64,000 nucleotides of DNA, from the NCBI GenBank assembly GCA_014762625.1, contig JABURQ010000020.1:1-64000 (forward strand). Direction: 5' to 3'. Below, piece after piece: positions 29,724 through 39,104 of this stretch (position 1 is its first letter; each line of letters starts with the position of its first letter). Both the position numbers and the translations under genes were made by a program. The DNA comes from Planctomycetaceae bacterium (GTDB lineage: Bacteria > Planctomycetota > Planctomycetia > Planctomycetales > Planctomycetaceae). Below the pieces are notes generated by a model. That model searched no databases. It saw nothing but the letters and a program-made list of their open reading frames with translations, and was not told the DNA's origin.

Positions 29724-31233
29724 CCTCACCTCGGCAGCCAATCTGGCAGCTTTTCGAGAGCAGGCGACGATCGAGCCGGTCGGTCTGTTGTGGGCGTTGG
29801 TTCACGACGAATCCCGCGGCAGCGAGATTCTCGAACAGGCCGTCATCACCGTCGATGCGTTTCACGTCTACTTCCCCGACTATCCGCGCGAACTTCCCGA
29901 GGACGCTCCCAAGCCGATCGCCGCTCCCCGGTTGATGCTTTCCACCGCCAGCGAGTCGGTCTTCGACGCCGCGGGACGGGCGGCGGGAGAAGCCGGACGA
30001 CACATCGAATTGGGGAGCGAATACCTGCTGTATGGATTATTGACGACTCCCTCGGAAGCGAAACAGTTCCTCAACGAACGAGGCCTCTCCGCCTCGCAAC
30101 TCGAAGCCGAACTCTCTCTCCATTCCGGCTTCGAGACCGAACCGATCAGCGTTGAGGAAAAGCTCTCGTTCGACGGGCCGACTCCCGGCGATCAGACCGA
30201 CGCCTGGAGGATGATCGACGCCGCCGCCAATCGCTGTTCCGAAGGAATCCGCGTCGTCGAGGACATCGTCCGCTTTCGGGAAAACGATCCGACCGGCACC
30301 CGTCTGCTCAAAGAATGGCGACACGAGTTCGCCACCCTCGTGAAACTTCTCCCCGCGAAAGAACGACTCGCCAGCCGCGACACCACCGGCGATGTCGGCA
30401 CCACGATCTCGACCAAAGCCGAACAGCAACGCGCTTCGTTTGCCGACCTGCTGACCGCCAACTTCAAACGGGCCGCCGAGGCTCTCCGCACGATCGAAGA
30501 GACCGGCAAGCTGCTCGGTCCCGCGCATCGCGAGATTCCCAAACTGGCGGAAGCACTCCGCTATCAGGTTTATACGCTGGAAAAGACGATCGTCCGCACG
30601 CAGTCCATTCCCGACCAACTCGCCAACGCGAAACTGTACCTGCTGGTCACCGAGGCGCTCTGCAACACCTCTTTCAAGCAGGTGATCGAAGACTCGCTCG
30701 CCAACGGCGTCGATATCATCCAGCTCCGAGAGAAGACGCTCGACTCAAAGGAATTTCTCGAACGCGCCCGCTGGGTCCGCAAACAGTGTGACGACGCCGG
30801 CGCGTTACTGATGATCAACGACCGACCCGACCTGGCGGTCCTCTCGAATGCCGATGGCGTTCATCTCGGACAGGACGACCTCTCGATCGCCGAGGCGCGA
30901 CGCATTCTCGGTCCCGACAAACTGGTCGGTCGTTCGACGCACAACATCGAACAGGCGCGGACGGCCGTCCTCGAAGGAGCCGACTACCTCGGCGTCGGCC
31001 CGGTCTTTCCCAGCGGGACGAAAGAGTTCGAGGACCATGTCGGTCTCGATTACGTCCAGCAGGCGACCGACGAAATCAGCATTCCCTGGTTCGCGATCGG
31101 CGGCATTCAGGAAACGAACATCAAAGAGGTTCTCGACGCCGGTGCGAAAGGTGTCGCGGTCTGCGGCACGATCTGCGGCTCTTTGGAGCCCGGTTTCGCG
31201 ACGAGTCGCATGAAGCAGGTTCTGACAACTTAA
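29689..31233 (+). CDS. Clp_N-ThiD2-ThiE fusion: thiamine-phosphate synthase with an N-terminal Clp repeat domain
   Basis: A 514-residue three-part protein. Residues 1-62 and 81-143 read as two Clp N-repeats (IEPVGLLWALVHDESRGSEIL; IELGSEYLLYGLLTT). Residues about 171-305 match ThiD2, a hydroxymethylpyrimidine-phosphate kinase family often fused to ThiE, with DAAANRCSEGIRVVEDIVRF and NFKRAAEALRTIEE. Residues about 314-514 are ThiE, which joins HMP-PP and thiazole phosphate to thiamine phosphate: QLREKT, MINDRPDLA, DGVHLGQDDL, GRSTHN, GVGPVFPSGTK and AIGGI are all intact. The start is GTG with AGGAA nine bases upstream. No TPP riboswitch is visible before it. ThiD2-ThiE is known; the Clp_N addition next to clpC is odd. 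The second repeat keeps the Glu (E111) that binds phosphoarginine in ClpC, the first has Val. Confidence 0.9.
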   Translation: MYDHWTEAVRRILTSAANLAAFREQATIEPVGLLWALVHDESRGSEILEQAVITVDAFHVYFPDYPRELPEDAPKPIAAPRLMLSTASESVFDAAGRAAGEAGRHIELGSEYLLYGLLTTPSEAKQFLNERGLSASQLEAELSLHSGFETEPISVEEKLSFDGPTPGDQTDAWRMIDAAANRCSEGIRVVEDIVRFRENDPTGTRLLKEWRHEFATLVKLLPAKERLASRDTTGDVGTTISTKAEQQRASFADLLTANFKRAAEALRTIEETGKLLGPAHREIPKLAEALRYQVYTLEKTIVRTQSIPDQLANAKLYLLVTEALCNTSFKQVIEDSLANGVDIIQLREKTLDSKEFLERARWVRKQCDDAGALLMINDRPDLAVLSNADGVHLGQDDLSIAEARRILGPDKLVGRSTHNIEQARTAVLEGADYLGVGPVFPSGTKEFEDHVGLDYVQQATDEISIPWFAIGGIQETNIKEVLDAGAKGVAVCGTICGSLEPGFATSRMKQVLTT

Positions 31234-31367
31234 GCAAATGGATGGTGCGAATAGTTGGCCACGGATCACACGGAGAAAGACGGATTTCGCTGATGAATTC
31301 CCGACGACACGAGCGAGGGAGAGAAAAACTCGCGTAATGTCGCGGCGACGCCGGGATAATTGGTGTC

Positions 31368-33398
31368 CTATTTCTCAATCGGTTTCCCGTCCGCTCCGTA
31401 GGGATCGATGACGGTCACCTTGTCTGCGCCGATCAGCTGGATCAAATCCGGCAGGTCGTAAGACCTCAACGCTCCGTGCATCGTATTTTCCAGTTGATCG
31501 ATGGTCACTTCGGTTTCGACGACATCGCGCCACGAACGCAAGCCATTGCGGAGTTTGACGGTGGAGAACAATTCGGGTTCCAAAGCGGCAGCGTGGAGCG
31601 CGAGAACCGTCGCATCTTTGACGGCAACCAGTTCGACTCGCGACAGTTCCGGCATTGCTTTGCGTAAATAACGCGACGCAATCAGCAAATCGCCGGTACG
31701 GATCTCAACCAGTGAGATGCCCATCATGTACATGTTGTAATAAGCAGCGGCGTTCGGTCCCGAGTAGGTTTCACTGAATCGCCAGGGCGTCGATTCCGTT
31801 TCCCCATAGCCGGAGAGATCGACGGCCAGCACAGGATGACCGGCTCGAATACTTTCCTGAATTTCTTCGCTGCTTACTCCCTCTGATTTTCCTTCCCCGT
31901 TGACATAGAGAATTGCAGGTTGCGTAATCTTTGTTGGTTGAAAGTACAACATGGGAATCGGAATTCCCCAGGCATTGTTGAAAGACAGCTTTTCGATGGA
32001 GTAATCGGATCGATCGATCGTCTGATACACTGTCACCGGATATTCTGATCGGGAAGACGGAAATTCTCGTTCGCCTTCCAGTTGCCAACGGACTCGAAAA
32101 ACGGCCTTCTCTTTTTCGGTCTGGGGGAGTTTTCGTTTGTTGATGAACAGAGCCAGTTTCTCCCGATACAAATCGAATACAGACTTCGCCCCCTCCAGTA
32201 ACAACACCTGACCGTGAGGCGTGCACTGCAACTCGGCATCGGTATGCACAGCAAACTCGTGTTCGGTCACTGGTTTGTCGATGTCGAGAAGCCAACGCTG
32301 CATCCATTGGGTGACGGCGATACGGAGCGGTTTTGTGAAGCCGTGCTTCTCATCCGCTTCCACGAGGCTGACTCTCTCGGAGATTCCGAGTTTTGTGTAG
32401 AGTCGTTTGGCTTGTCGATACGATTCCCAGGCCCCTTCGATGGGGACGAAATCGTGAGTCGCCGAGCTGATCAATACCGCTCGCGGTGCGGCCAGCATGA
32501 TAAAGTCGGCGTGATCGAGCCCGTACGCCGTTTGCGCGAAGATGTTCTGTTCCGCGTCGCCGGGGCCGGGTCGTTCGTTCTTGATCCGAGTCGTGGTGAT
32601 GAAACAACCGGGAGACGCCGCTTTGATGCGATCGTCGAGCGCCATCAGATAACTGGTCATCATCCCGCCCCCCGAGTTCCCGGTACAGCCGAGCCGGTCG
32701 CCGTCGATATCGTCGCGCGATTGCAGATAATCGAGACCGCGCATGCCGTCCCAGATGAAGTAGGTCGCCAGGTTCTCACCCAGAAGAACGGGAGCGACGC
32801 CGGTCACGTTATGCTCAGCGGTCGCTTTGAAGGGGGCCGTCGCGTGATGGTCGTCATCCTGTTCGAGTATCTGGTTCCGCTCCCCCTGCCCCGGCGGATC
32901 GTAGCAGAAGGCGGCCATGCCGTGCTTGGCGAACATGATGCAGATCCGCTGGTAAGACTCGTACGCCTTGCCGTTGGCGGAGTGCCCACACGGGACGAGA
33001 ACGGCGGGATGTGGACCGGCGGTTTTCGGGAGATACAGATTGGCGGTGACGTAAAACTGCGGACGACTTTCGTAAATCACTTTTTCGAGGCGGTAATCGG
33101 GTTCGTCAATCGTGCCGACGATGTTTGCGTTGAGAGGCGTGCGTTCGGGGAAGCCGCCCAGACTCTGGATGAACTTACCCCGTAACTTCCTCTGCCATTC
33201 GGCGATTTGTTCGGGTGTCTGCAACGCTTCTCGTTCTTTGAGTCGTCGGTCCAGAGCCTCATGAACCAACGGACGGAAGGCATCCTGCAGATAAGTGACT
33301 TTCTTCCCCGGTTCCGGTTTGGGCAGGACGGACAAGTCCTCTGCGGAAACGGACGCCGATGAAAAGAGACAGGTTAAACACAATAGAATTCTGTTCAT
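31368..33398 (-). CDS. Secreted alpha/beta hydrolase, acetylxylan-esterase-like
   Basis: A 676-residue exported protein (signal peptide about 1-19, ending SVSAED). The first hydrolase domain (about 90-380) has the oxyanion region VLVPCGHSANGKAYESY, a Cys/Pro-rich FCYDPPGQGERNQ loop and the nucleophile elbow GNSGGG at about 240, with SSATHDFVPIEG and DEKHGF likely supplying Asp and His. The C-terminal part (about 480-676) resembles another alpha/beta half-domain (ILYVNGEGKSEG, VLAVDLSGYGETES) but lacks a clear GxSxG. This layout is common among planctomycete esterases acting on acetylated polysaccharides. Its ATG overlaps the mug stop in an ATGA junction. Confidence 0.82.
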   Translation of the reverse strand: MNRILLCLTCLFSSASVSAEDLSVLPKPEPGKKVTYLQDAFRPLVHEALDRRLKEREALQTPEQIAEWQRKLRGKFIQSLGGFPERTPLNANIVGTIDEPDYRLEKVIYESRPQFYVTANLYLPKTAGPHPAVLVPCGHSANGKAYESYQRICIMFAKHGMAAFCYDPPGQGERNQILEQDDDHHATAPFKATAEHNVTGVAPVLLGENLATYFIWDGMRGLDYLQSRDDIDGDRLGCTGNSGGGMMTSYLMALDDRIKAASPGCFITTTRIKNERPGPGDAEQNIFAQTAYGLDHADFIMLAAPRAVLISSATHDFVPIEGAWESYRQAKRLYTKLGISERVSLVEADEKHGFTKPLRIAVTQWMQRWLLDIDKPVTEHEFAVHTDAELQCTPHGQVLLLEGAKSVFDLYREKLALFINKRKLPQTEKEKAVFRVRWQLEGEREFPSSRSEYPVTVYQTIDRSDYSIEKLSFNNAWGIPIPMLYFQPTKITQPAILYVNGEGKSEGVSSEEIQESIRAGHPVLAVDLSGYGETESTPWRFSETYSGPNAAAYYNMYMMGISLVEIRTGDLLIASRYLRKAMPELSRVELVAVKDATVLALHAAALEPELFSTVKLRNGLRSWRDVVETEVTIDQLENTMHGALRSYDLPDLIQLIGADKVTVIDPYGADGKPIEK

Positions 33399-33994
33399 TT
33401 CTTGCGGCTCACTTTCGAACGGTCGACCGCTCGTTTGAGTTCATTAAAAAGCTCGGTGATATCGGGGAGCAGAAAGTGAGCGTTCAAGCCGCTCGGATTA
33501 GGCAGGACCCAGACCACCGCCTCGCCGATCGACATCTCCTGACGACCGACCTCTCCTCCTTTAATCCCAAAGGCGGTCCGGAACGAGGTAATGCCGAGAA
33601 AAGCGACGAAACGCGGTTCGTATTTTTTGACTTTCCGGGTCAGCGTTCGCGCGCCGCGCTGGAGTTCGTCTTTGGAAAGTTCGTCGGCTCGCGCGGAGGC
33701 TCGGGGGCAGAGATTGGTGATTCCCATCCCGAAATCCGGCAGGCGGCAATCGTCGAACGCCAGTAGCTCTTCATCCTCAGGAACAAAGTCACTCATGTTG
33801 AGAGCCGGCCAGAAGCGATTCCCCGGTCTGCCGAAATGATGCCGGACCGCCGCCGAGTACAAACCGGGATTGATGCCGACGAACAGCACATCGAGGCCGT
33901 AATCGATGACGTCGTTGACGCGATTGCTGGTTGCGGCGGCGACTTGCTCTTTGGTCGGTTTCCAGATCGGTTCTCGTTTGGTTCTGCGGGGCAT
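33395..33994 (-). CDS. mug: G/U(T) mismatch-specific DNA glycosylase Mug
   Basis: A 199-residue enzyme of the Mug/TDG branch of uracil-DNA glycosylases, removing uracil, ethenocytosine or thymine mispaired with guanine. The catalytic-loop motif VGINPGLYSA (about 39-48) carries the key Asn, followed by HHFGRPGNRFWPAL that forms the base pocket, and the DNA-intercalating loop LPNPSGLNAHF near the C-terminus. It is slightly longer than E. coli Mug because of a basic N-terminal extension (PRRTKREPIWKPTKEQ), a form common outside enterobacteria. The gene runs into the esterase with a 4-bp overlap; the pairing has no evident functional meaning. Confidence 0.94.
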   Translation of the reverse strand: MPRRTKREPIWKPTKEQVAAATSNRVNDVIDYGLDVLFVGINPGLYSAAVRHHFGRPGNRFWPALNMSDFVPEDEELLAFDDCRLPDFGMGITNLCPRASARADELSKDELQRGARTLTRKVKKYEPRFVAFLGITSFRTAFGIKGGEVGRQEMSIGEAVVWVLPNPSGLNAHFLLPDITELFNELKRAVDRSKVSRKK

Positions 33995-34159
33995 GCCTCC
34001 AAACTAACAGGAGAAGGAAGGCGTTGCACGCGTTTGAATCACAGCGTTCTCGACGAATCTATGCTGCGGAGAGAATTCGGACTCGCCGATTGAGAAATCG
34101 TTTCCGGCGGGGTACGTTGCAAACAGAGAATCACCTTCAGATATTGACGAGAACCACTC

Positions 34160-35206
34160 ATGAAACCGTTGCTCACGACTCTGCTGCTTGCATTTCTCAC
34201 GGGACCACTAATTCTGGCGGCGGAGGAGCCGTTTGAATTTCAGGATCGCAAGCCCCGCGAGTACAAACTGACGGCCCGGGCCAGCGAACTGGATTCCCGC
34301 GCGAAAGAGCATCCCGAGATCGACTTCGTCTTCGAGAAGGACGGCAAAGTTCAGGATCTCCAGCATGCGATCGTCAACACGCGAGTGAAACCGCGCGGGA
34401 AACTGGTCATCTGGTTGATGGGTTATAACGACGGGCTGTTCGAGCGAATCAGCAGTTACGGCTTACACGGGATTCAAGTGCATTACGCCAACCGCTGGTT
34501 TTCCAAAGTCTGTCGGGAGGAACCCGTCGGCGAACATTGCCGAGGGAACGTCCGACTCGAAGCGGCGACCGGTCAGGATTTCAGCGATCAGGTCGATATT
34601 CCGCAACCGGACGGCATGATGGAACGTTCCTATCAGTTTGTGAAATGGCTGGCGAAGGAGAATCCTCAGGCGAACTGGGACTACTTTATCGACCCGGACA
34701 AGAAGCAACTTCGCTGGGAGCATGTGATCGTCGCGGGAGCCTCCCACGGTTCGACGACCGCCGCGCGATTCGCCAAGTTTCAGAAAGTGAGCCGGGTGGT
34801 GATGTTTTGCGGTCCCCGCGATCAGTATCAATCGTGGCAGTCGCTTCCCTCGGCGACGCCCGAGAATCGGTATTACGGATTTTCTCACGTTTTGGATACG
34901 GGATGGACCGGGGACCATTACTGCCGCAGTTGGGAACTGATCGGTTTGAACAAGTTCGGTCCGATTGTGAATGTCGATCGGGAACGCGCGCCGTACGGTC
35001 ATACCCGACGACTCGTCACCGACTTCGACGTCAAAGGCAATACCCGCCGGGCCCACAGTTCGGTCTTACCGGGCGGAAACGCCGGCAAGAACAAACGGGG
35101 TGATTACCTGCATGAGGAAGTCTGGCGGTATCTGTTTACCCACAACAATGAATACTTCGGAAATCCAGTTCCTCTGGATGACGGTTGCGAGAAGGATCAG
35201 CGTTGA
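34160..35206 (+). CDS. Secreted alpha/beta hydrolase (GASHG type), function unknown
   Basis: A 348-residue exported protein with a signal peptide (about 1-20, ending LILAAEE). A strand and turn KLVIWLMGYNDGLF leads to a central region with the nucleophile elbow VIVAGASHGST (Ser195). A late RRAHSSVLPGG supplies a candidate His. The two Cys in the first half (SKVCREEPVGEHCRG) could form a disulfide. It resembles a group of uncharacterised alpha/beta hydrolases frequent in planctomycetes; substrate unknown. It is divergent from mug by 165 bp and 137 bp from the kinase gene downstream. Confidence 0.7.
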   Translation: MKPLLTTLLLAFLTGPLILAAEEPFEFQDRKPREYKLTARASELDSRAKEHPEIDFVFEKDGKVQDLQHAIVNTRVKPRGKLVIWLMGYNDGLFERISSYGLHGIQVHYANRWFSKVCREEPVGEHCRGNVRLEAATGQDFSDQVDIPQPDGMMERSYQFVKWLAKENPQANWDYFIDPDKKQLRWEHVIVAGASHGSTTAARFAKFQKVSRVVMFCGPRDQYQSWQSLPSATPENRYYGFSHVLDTGWTGDHYCRSWELIGLNKFGPIVNVDRERAPYGHTRRLVTDFDVKGNTRRAHSSVLPGGNAGKNKRGDYLHEEVWRYLFTHNNEYFGNPVPLDDGCEKDQR

Positions 35207-35343
35207 GTTTGACGGTTCGATCGATGAAAGATGGCTCGTCAGACGGAAATTCCCGAATTGTCTTGTCTCTTTTGTCGACGGGGTTCTAAACTGAAGAGAG
35301 TCGCAATCGTCCAGGAACTTGCCCATCCCCGAGAAAATTTGCG

Positions 35344-38169
35344 ATGGATCACGGCCAATCATCGAAGCTCAACCCCTCGGATAGCGAGCGTCATCTCGAT
35401 CGCTTGTTACACGATACGGACTCTCTCTATCATTCGCTGGTCGAAAATCTTCCCGTCAGCGTCCTGCGAAAAGATCTCGAAGGACGTATCGTCTTTGCGA
35501 ACGAACGCTTTTGCGAAGAAGTGGGGAAATCGATCGATGAGCTGATGGGGCTAACCGATTACGATCTCTTCCCGGCGGAGCTGGCGAAGAAGTATCTGGA
35601 AAATGACCACGATGTCATGCAACAGGGAGAGGTCTTCCACAGCGTCGAAGAACATAGCCTGCCCGACGGACGCAGTCGATTCGTCGAATTGTTCAAAAGT
35701 CCGGTGCGGGACAAGTCCGGCGCAGTGAACGGCTTGCAGTGTATCTACTGGGACGTCACCGAACGCCACGAGATGGAATCGCAACTGACGTACGAACGTC
35801 ATTTGCTCGATAACCTGATGGATCATCTGCCCGACAGTATCTACTTCAAGGATCTCGACAGTCGTTTCCTGCGGGTCAACGAAGGTTTGACGATGAAGTT
35901 CGGCTTGGAGGATCCCGCCGAAGCGATCGGGAAAACGGATGCGGATTTCTTCTCGCCCGAACATTTTCGCGCAGCGCGGGAAGATGAATTGCGAATCATC
36001 GAATCGGGGGAACCGATTTTAGGAATCGTCGAACGAGAAGTGTGGCCGGATGGTCGCGAGTCGTGGTGCTCCACGAGTAAACTGCCGCTACGAGACGAGC
36101 AGGGTCACATCATCGGAACGTTCGGCGTCTCGCGGGATATCACCTTACAGAAACAGGCGGAAGAGGAGCTGCGGCTGGCGAAGGAAGCCGCCGACGAGGC
36201 GAACAAAGCCAAAAGCGATTTCCTGGCGAATATGAGCCACGAGATTCGGACGCCGATGAATGGCATTATCGGGATGTCGGAACTGCTGATGAATACCGAA
36301 CTCGCACCCGAGCAGCGCGAATACCTGAGTATGGTCAAGCAGTCGGCGGACGCGTTGATGAGGCTGCTGAACGATATTCTCGACTTTTCCAAGATCGAAG
36401 CCGGGAAACTCGAACTTGAATCGATCAACTTCCATCTCCGCGACACAGTCACCAACACCGTCCGGACCTTGTCGGCAAGAGCGGCCGAGAAAGGAATCGA
36501 ACTGGCGTGTCGGGTGGATCCCGAAATCCCCGATCATATGCGGGGGGATCCGGGTCGCTTGCGGCAAATTATCGTGAACCTCGTCGGGAACGCGATCAAG
36601 TTTACCGAATCGGGGGAAGTTTATCTGAACGTCGAACCTCGCGAAGTCAGCGATCAATCGATTCAACTGTTATTCTCGGTCAGCGATACCGGCATCGGTA
36701 TCCCGAAAGAAAAACAGGACAAAATCTTCCAGTCGTTCGAACAGGTCGATACCAGCACGACGCGGCGCTTCGGCGGAACCGGCTTAGGGCTCTCGATTTC
36801 CTCGCAACTGGTCGATCTGATGGATGGTCGTATCTGGTTGGAAAGCGAGGTCGGAAGCGGAACGACGTTTTACTTCACCGCCTCCTTTGCTCCGGCGGAA
36901 GAAGAGATTCAGCGGCATGAGGCGGACCTGGAACGGTTTGAGGGGATGCGGGTTCTGATCGTCGACGACAACAAAACCAATCGACGGATCCTTGAAGAAG
37001 TGGTCAAAAGCTGGGGGATGATTCCGGTGATGGCGGAGAGCGGTTCCGCGGGTCTGGCGGAACTTTATCGCAGCGTTCACGAAGAGAACCCGATTCGACT
37101 GGTCTTGCTCGACTGCATGATGCCCGGAATGAGCGGGTTTCAATTCGCGGAATTGGTCCGGGCGAATCCCGACTTCGACGAGTCGGTGATCATCATGATC
37201 TCTTCAGCGATTCGAGCCGGGGATGCGTCACGCTGTCGCAATTTGAACATCGTGCGGTGTATCACCAAACCGGTCAAGCAATCGGAATTACTCGATACGA
37301 TCCTGACGAAATTTGATTTGTCATCGGTACAACAGTCTCGGGATGGTGACGTCTCCGACGCGGGTTCTTCCGTCACCAGCAAACGGGTCTTGCTCGCGGA
37401 AGACGGTCAGGTGAATCAGGAAGTCGCCGTCGGATTTCTGAAACAGCGCGGACATCGAGTCACGGTGGTCGAAAACGGTCAGCAAGCGATCGAGTCCCTC
37501 GAGCAGGAACCGTTTGATGTGATCCTGATGGACGTTCAAATGCCGATCATGGACGGATTACAGGCGACGCGAATCATTCGAGACAAGGAGAACCAGAGCG
37601 GCGAGCACATCCCGATCGTCGCCATGACGGCGAACGCCATGAAGGGGGACCGTCAAAAATGTCTCGATGCGGGAATGGATGCGTATCTCGCGAAACCGAT
37701 CGATCGGGAAGAACTGTACCGTCTGGTTGAAACGACTTGCGCTTCGGAACCGGAGAGTCGGCCGATCTTCGATCGTCTGGAAGGGGATGCGGAATCGCCA
37801 GACTCAAACGATCCGTCGAGCGAAACGATGATCGATTGGGAACGCATGTCAAAGAAACTGCCGGGCGGCGCGGAGGGAGTCCGGAAGCTGGCGGGAATGT
37901 TTATCACGGAGTCTGAACGAAAACTGGATACGATTCGCGACCAAATCCAGGATCGAGACCAGTTGGATGAGTTAAGACGTGCTTGTCATACGTTAAAGAG
38001 TTCCGCAGGCATGTTTGAATGCGAGCCGTTGGAAGAACTGTCGTTCGAACTGGAACAATTGGCGGAACGGGGAGAGCAACAAGAATTTCAGTCCCGATTT
38101 TCTGAGTTGGAAGAGTTGGTGAAGCGGACGCAACAATGTTGCGACTTCTTCCTCAACAAGTCTCCTTGA
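35344..38169 (+). CDS. Hybrid sensor histidine kinase: PAS-PAS-HisKA-HATPase-REC-REC-HPt
   Basis: A 941-residue cytoplasmic phosphorelay kinase with no membrane segment. Two PAS domains (about 22-145 and 146-275) share the fold words ENLPVSVLRKDLEGRIVF and DHLPDSIYFKDLDSRFL. HisKA carries NMSHEIRTPMNG with phospho-His H299; HATPase has NLVGNAIKFTESG, DTGIGI and GGTGLGLSI. Two receivers follow, with phospho-Asp candidates D590 (LLDCMMPG) and D730 (LMDVQMPIMDG). The HPt domain at the end has CHTLKSSAG with H882. The full relay can thus run inside one protein. The REC-GHKL gene starts 38 bp downstream and is the obvious output partner. The input signal is unknown. Confidence 0.95.
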   Translation: MDHGQSSKLNPSDSERHLDRLLHDTDSLYHSLVENLPVSVLRKDLEGRIVFANERFCEEVGKSIDELMGLTDYDLFPAELAKKYLENDHDVMQQGEVFHSVEEHSLPDGRSRFVELFKSPVRDKSGAVNGLQCIYWDVTERHEMESQLTYERHLLDNLMDHLPDSIYFKDLDSRFLRVNEGLTMKFGLEDPAEAIGKTDADFFSPEHFRAAREDELRIIESGEPILGIVEREVWPDGRESWCSTSKLPLRDEQGHIIGTFGVSRDITLQKQAEEELRLAKEAADEANKAKSDFLANMSHEIRTPMNGIIGMSELLMNTELAPEQREYLSMVKQSADALMRLLNDILDFSKIEAGKLELESINFHLRDTVTNTVRTLSARAAEKGIELACRVDPEIPDHMRGDPGRLRQIIVNLVGNAIKFTESGEVYLNVEPREVSDQSIQLLFSVSDTGIGIPKEKQDKIFQSFEQVDTSTTRRFGGTGLGLSISSQLVDLMDGRIWLESEVGSGTTFYFTASFAPAEEEIQRHEADLERFEGMRVLIVDDNKTNRRILEEVVKSWGMIPVMAESGSAGLAELYRSVHEENPIRLVLLDCMMPGMSGFQFAELVRANPDFDESVIIMISSAIRAGDASRCRNLNIVRCITKPVKQSELLDTILTKFDLSSVQQSRDGDVSDAGSSVTSKRVLLAEDGQVNQEVAVGFLKQRGHRVTVVENGQQAIESLEQEPFDVILMDVQMPIMDGLQATRIIRDKENQSGEHIPIVAMTANAMKGDRQKCLDAGMDAYLAKPIDREELYRLVETTCASEPESRPIFDRLEGDAESPDSNDPSSETMIDWERMSKKLPGGAEGVRKLAGMFITESERKLDTIRDQIQDRDQLDELRRACHTLKSSAGMFECEPLEELSFELEQLAERGEQQEFQSRFSELEELVKRTQQCCDFFLNKSP

Positions 38170-38207
38170 GGTCTCTGGATGATTTCAATTGGTGTTGAGG
38201 TAAATTC

Positions 38208-39104
38208 ATGGCAACTCTTCTAATTGTCGACGACAATCCTCTCGACCGGGAACTGGCCGCCGGGTTTTTGCGGGAGGAAGGCTACAAAATTGAATTCGCC
38301 GAACACGGCGCCGACGGCTTGCAGCAAATACGCGAACGGGCTCCCGATCTGGTGCTGACCGATCTCGATATGCCGGAATTGAACGGCTTGGAACTCGTTC
38401 AACAGTTACAACGGGAATCCCCACTGATCCCTGTGATTTTGATGACCGCCAAAGGGAGCGAGGAGATCGCGGCGACGGCATTGAAAGCGGGTGCGGCGAG
38501 CTACGTGCCCAAGCGCACCCTCGATTCCGGACTGGTGGAGACGGTGCGGATCGTTCTCGATTCGGCGCGCACCGAGCAGATGCGAAAAAAAGTCTTTGCG
38601 GGAATGATTTCGACCGAATCGAATTTTGAACTCGGATACGATCCGGGGGCGGTGACCGCGATGGTCGATCACCTGCGGGACTCTCTCGGCTTAATGAAGG
38701 TCGTCCCCGAAGAAGATTTAACACGCATCAGCACCGCGCTTACTGAGGCGCTGATCAACGCCCTCGACCACGGCAATCTGGAATTGGACTCGAGTATGTT
38801 GGAGGGGGAGGACCCTTCCGAATATCATCAATTACGCGAGCAACGAATCCAGAAATCACCCTTTAAAGAGCGACGCTTGCGAGTGCATGCACGCATCAAT
38901 CGGATGGAAGCGGTCTTTACGATCTCCGATGAAGGTCCCGGCTTCGATGTCTCCAAAATCCCCGATCCGACAGACTTCGAAAATCTGATGCGACCTCACG
39001 GCCGGGGGTTATTGCTCATTCGGACGTTCATTCCCGACGTCTCCTTCAACGACAAAGGTAACGAAATCCGTCTCCGCATTCCGAAAGCCGGAGGGGCTAC
39101 TTAA
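38208..39104 (+). CDS. Response regulator with C-terminal GHKL (RsbW-like) ATPase domain
   Basis: A 298-residue protein. The receiver (1-120) has the acidic pocket VDDN, phospho-Asp D52 in LTDLDMPE, and the Thr and Lys of LMTAKG and VPKRT. The C-terminal domain (about 140-295) is a HATPase_c_2 fold like the anti-sigma kinases RsbW/SpoIIAB: N-box EALINALDHGN (N184), G1 DEGPGFD (D241), G2 GRGLLLIR. It lacks a DNA-binding domain, so output is probably protein phosphorylation or partner binding, perhaps a partner-switching circuit. It directly follows the hybrid kinase and overlaps the convergent binding-protein gene by 8 bp at the stop codons. Confidence 0.9.
   Translation: MATLLIVDDNPLDRELAAGFLREEGYKIEFAEHGADGLQQIRERAPDLVLTDLDMPELNGLELVQQLQRESPLIPVILMTAKGSEEIAATALKAGAASYVPKRTLDSGLVETVRIVLDSARTEQMRKKVFAGMISTESNFELGYDPGAVTAMVDHLRDSLGLMKVVPEEDLTRISTALTEALINALDHGNLELDSSMLEGEDPSEYHQLREQRIQKSPFKERRLRVHARINRMEAVFTISDEGPGFDVSKIPDPTDFENLMRPHGRGLLLIRTFIPDVSFNDKGNEIRLRIPKAGGAT

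Noticed and set aside
31234-31367. Intergenic stretch with CACGGATCACACGG as a possible repeat element
   Set aside because: The word resembles common intergenic repeats, but only one copy occurs in this window, so no repeat can be shown.
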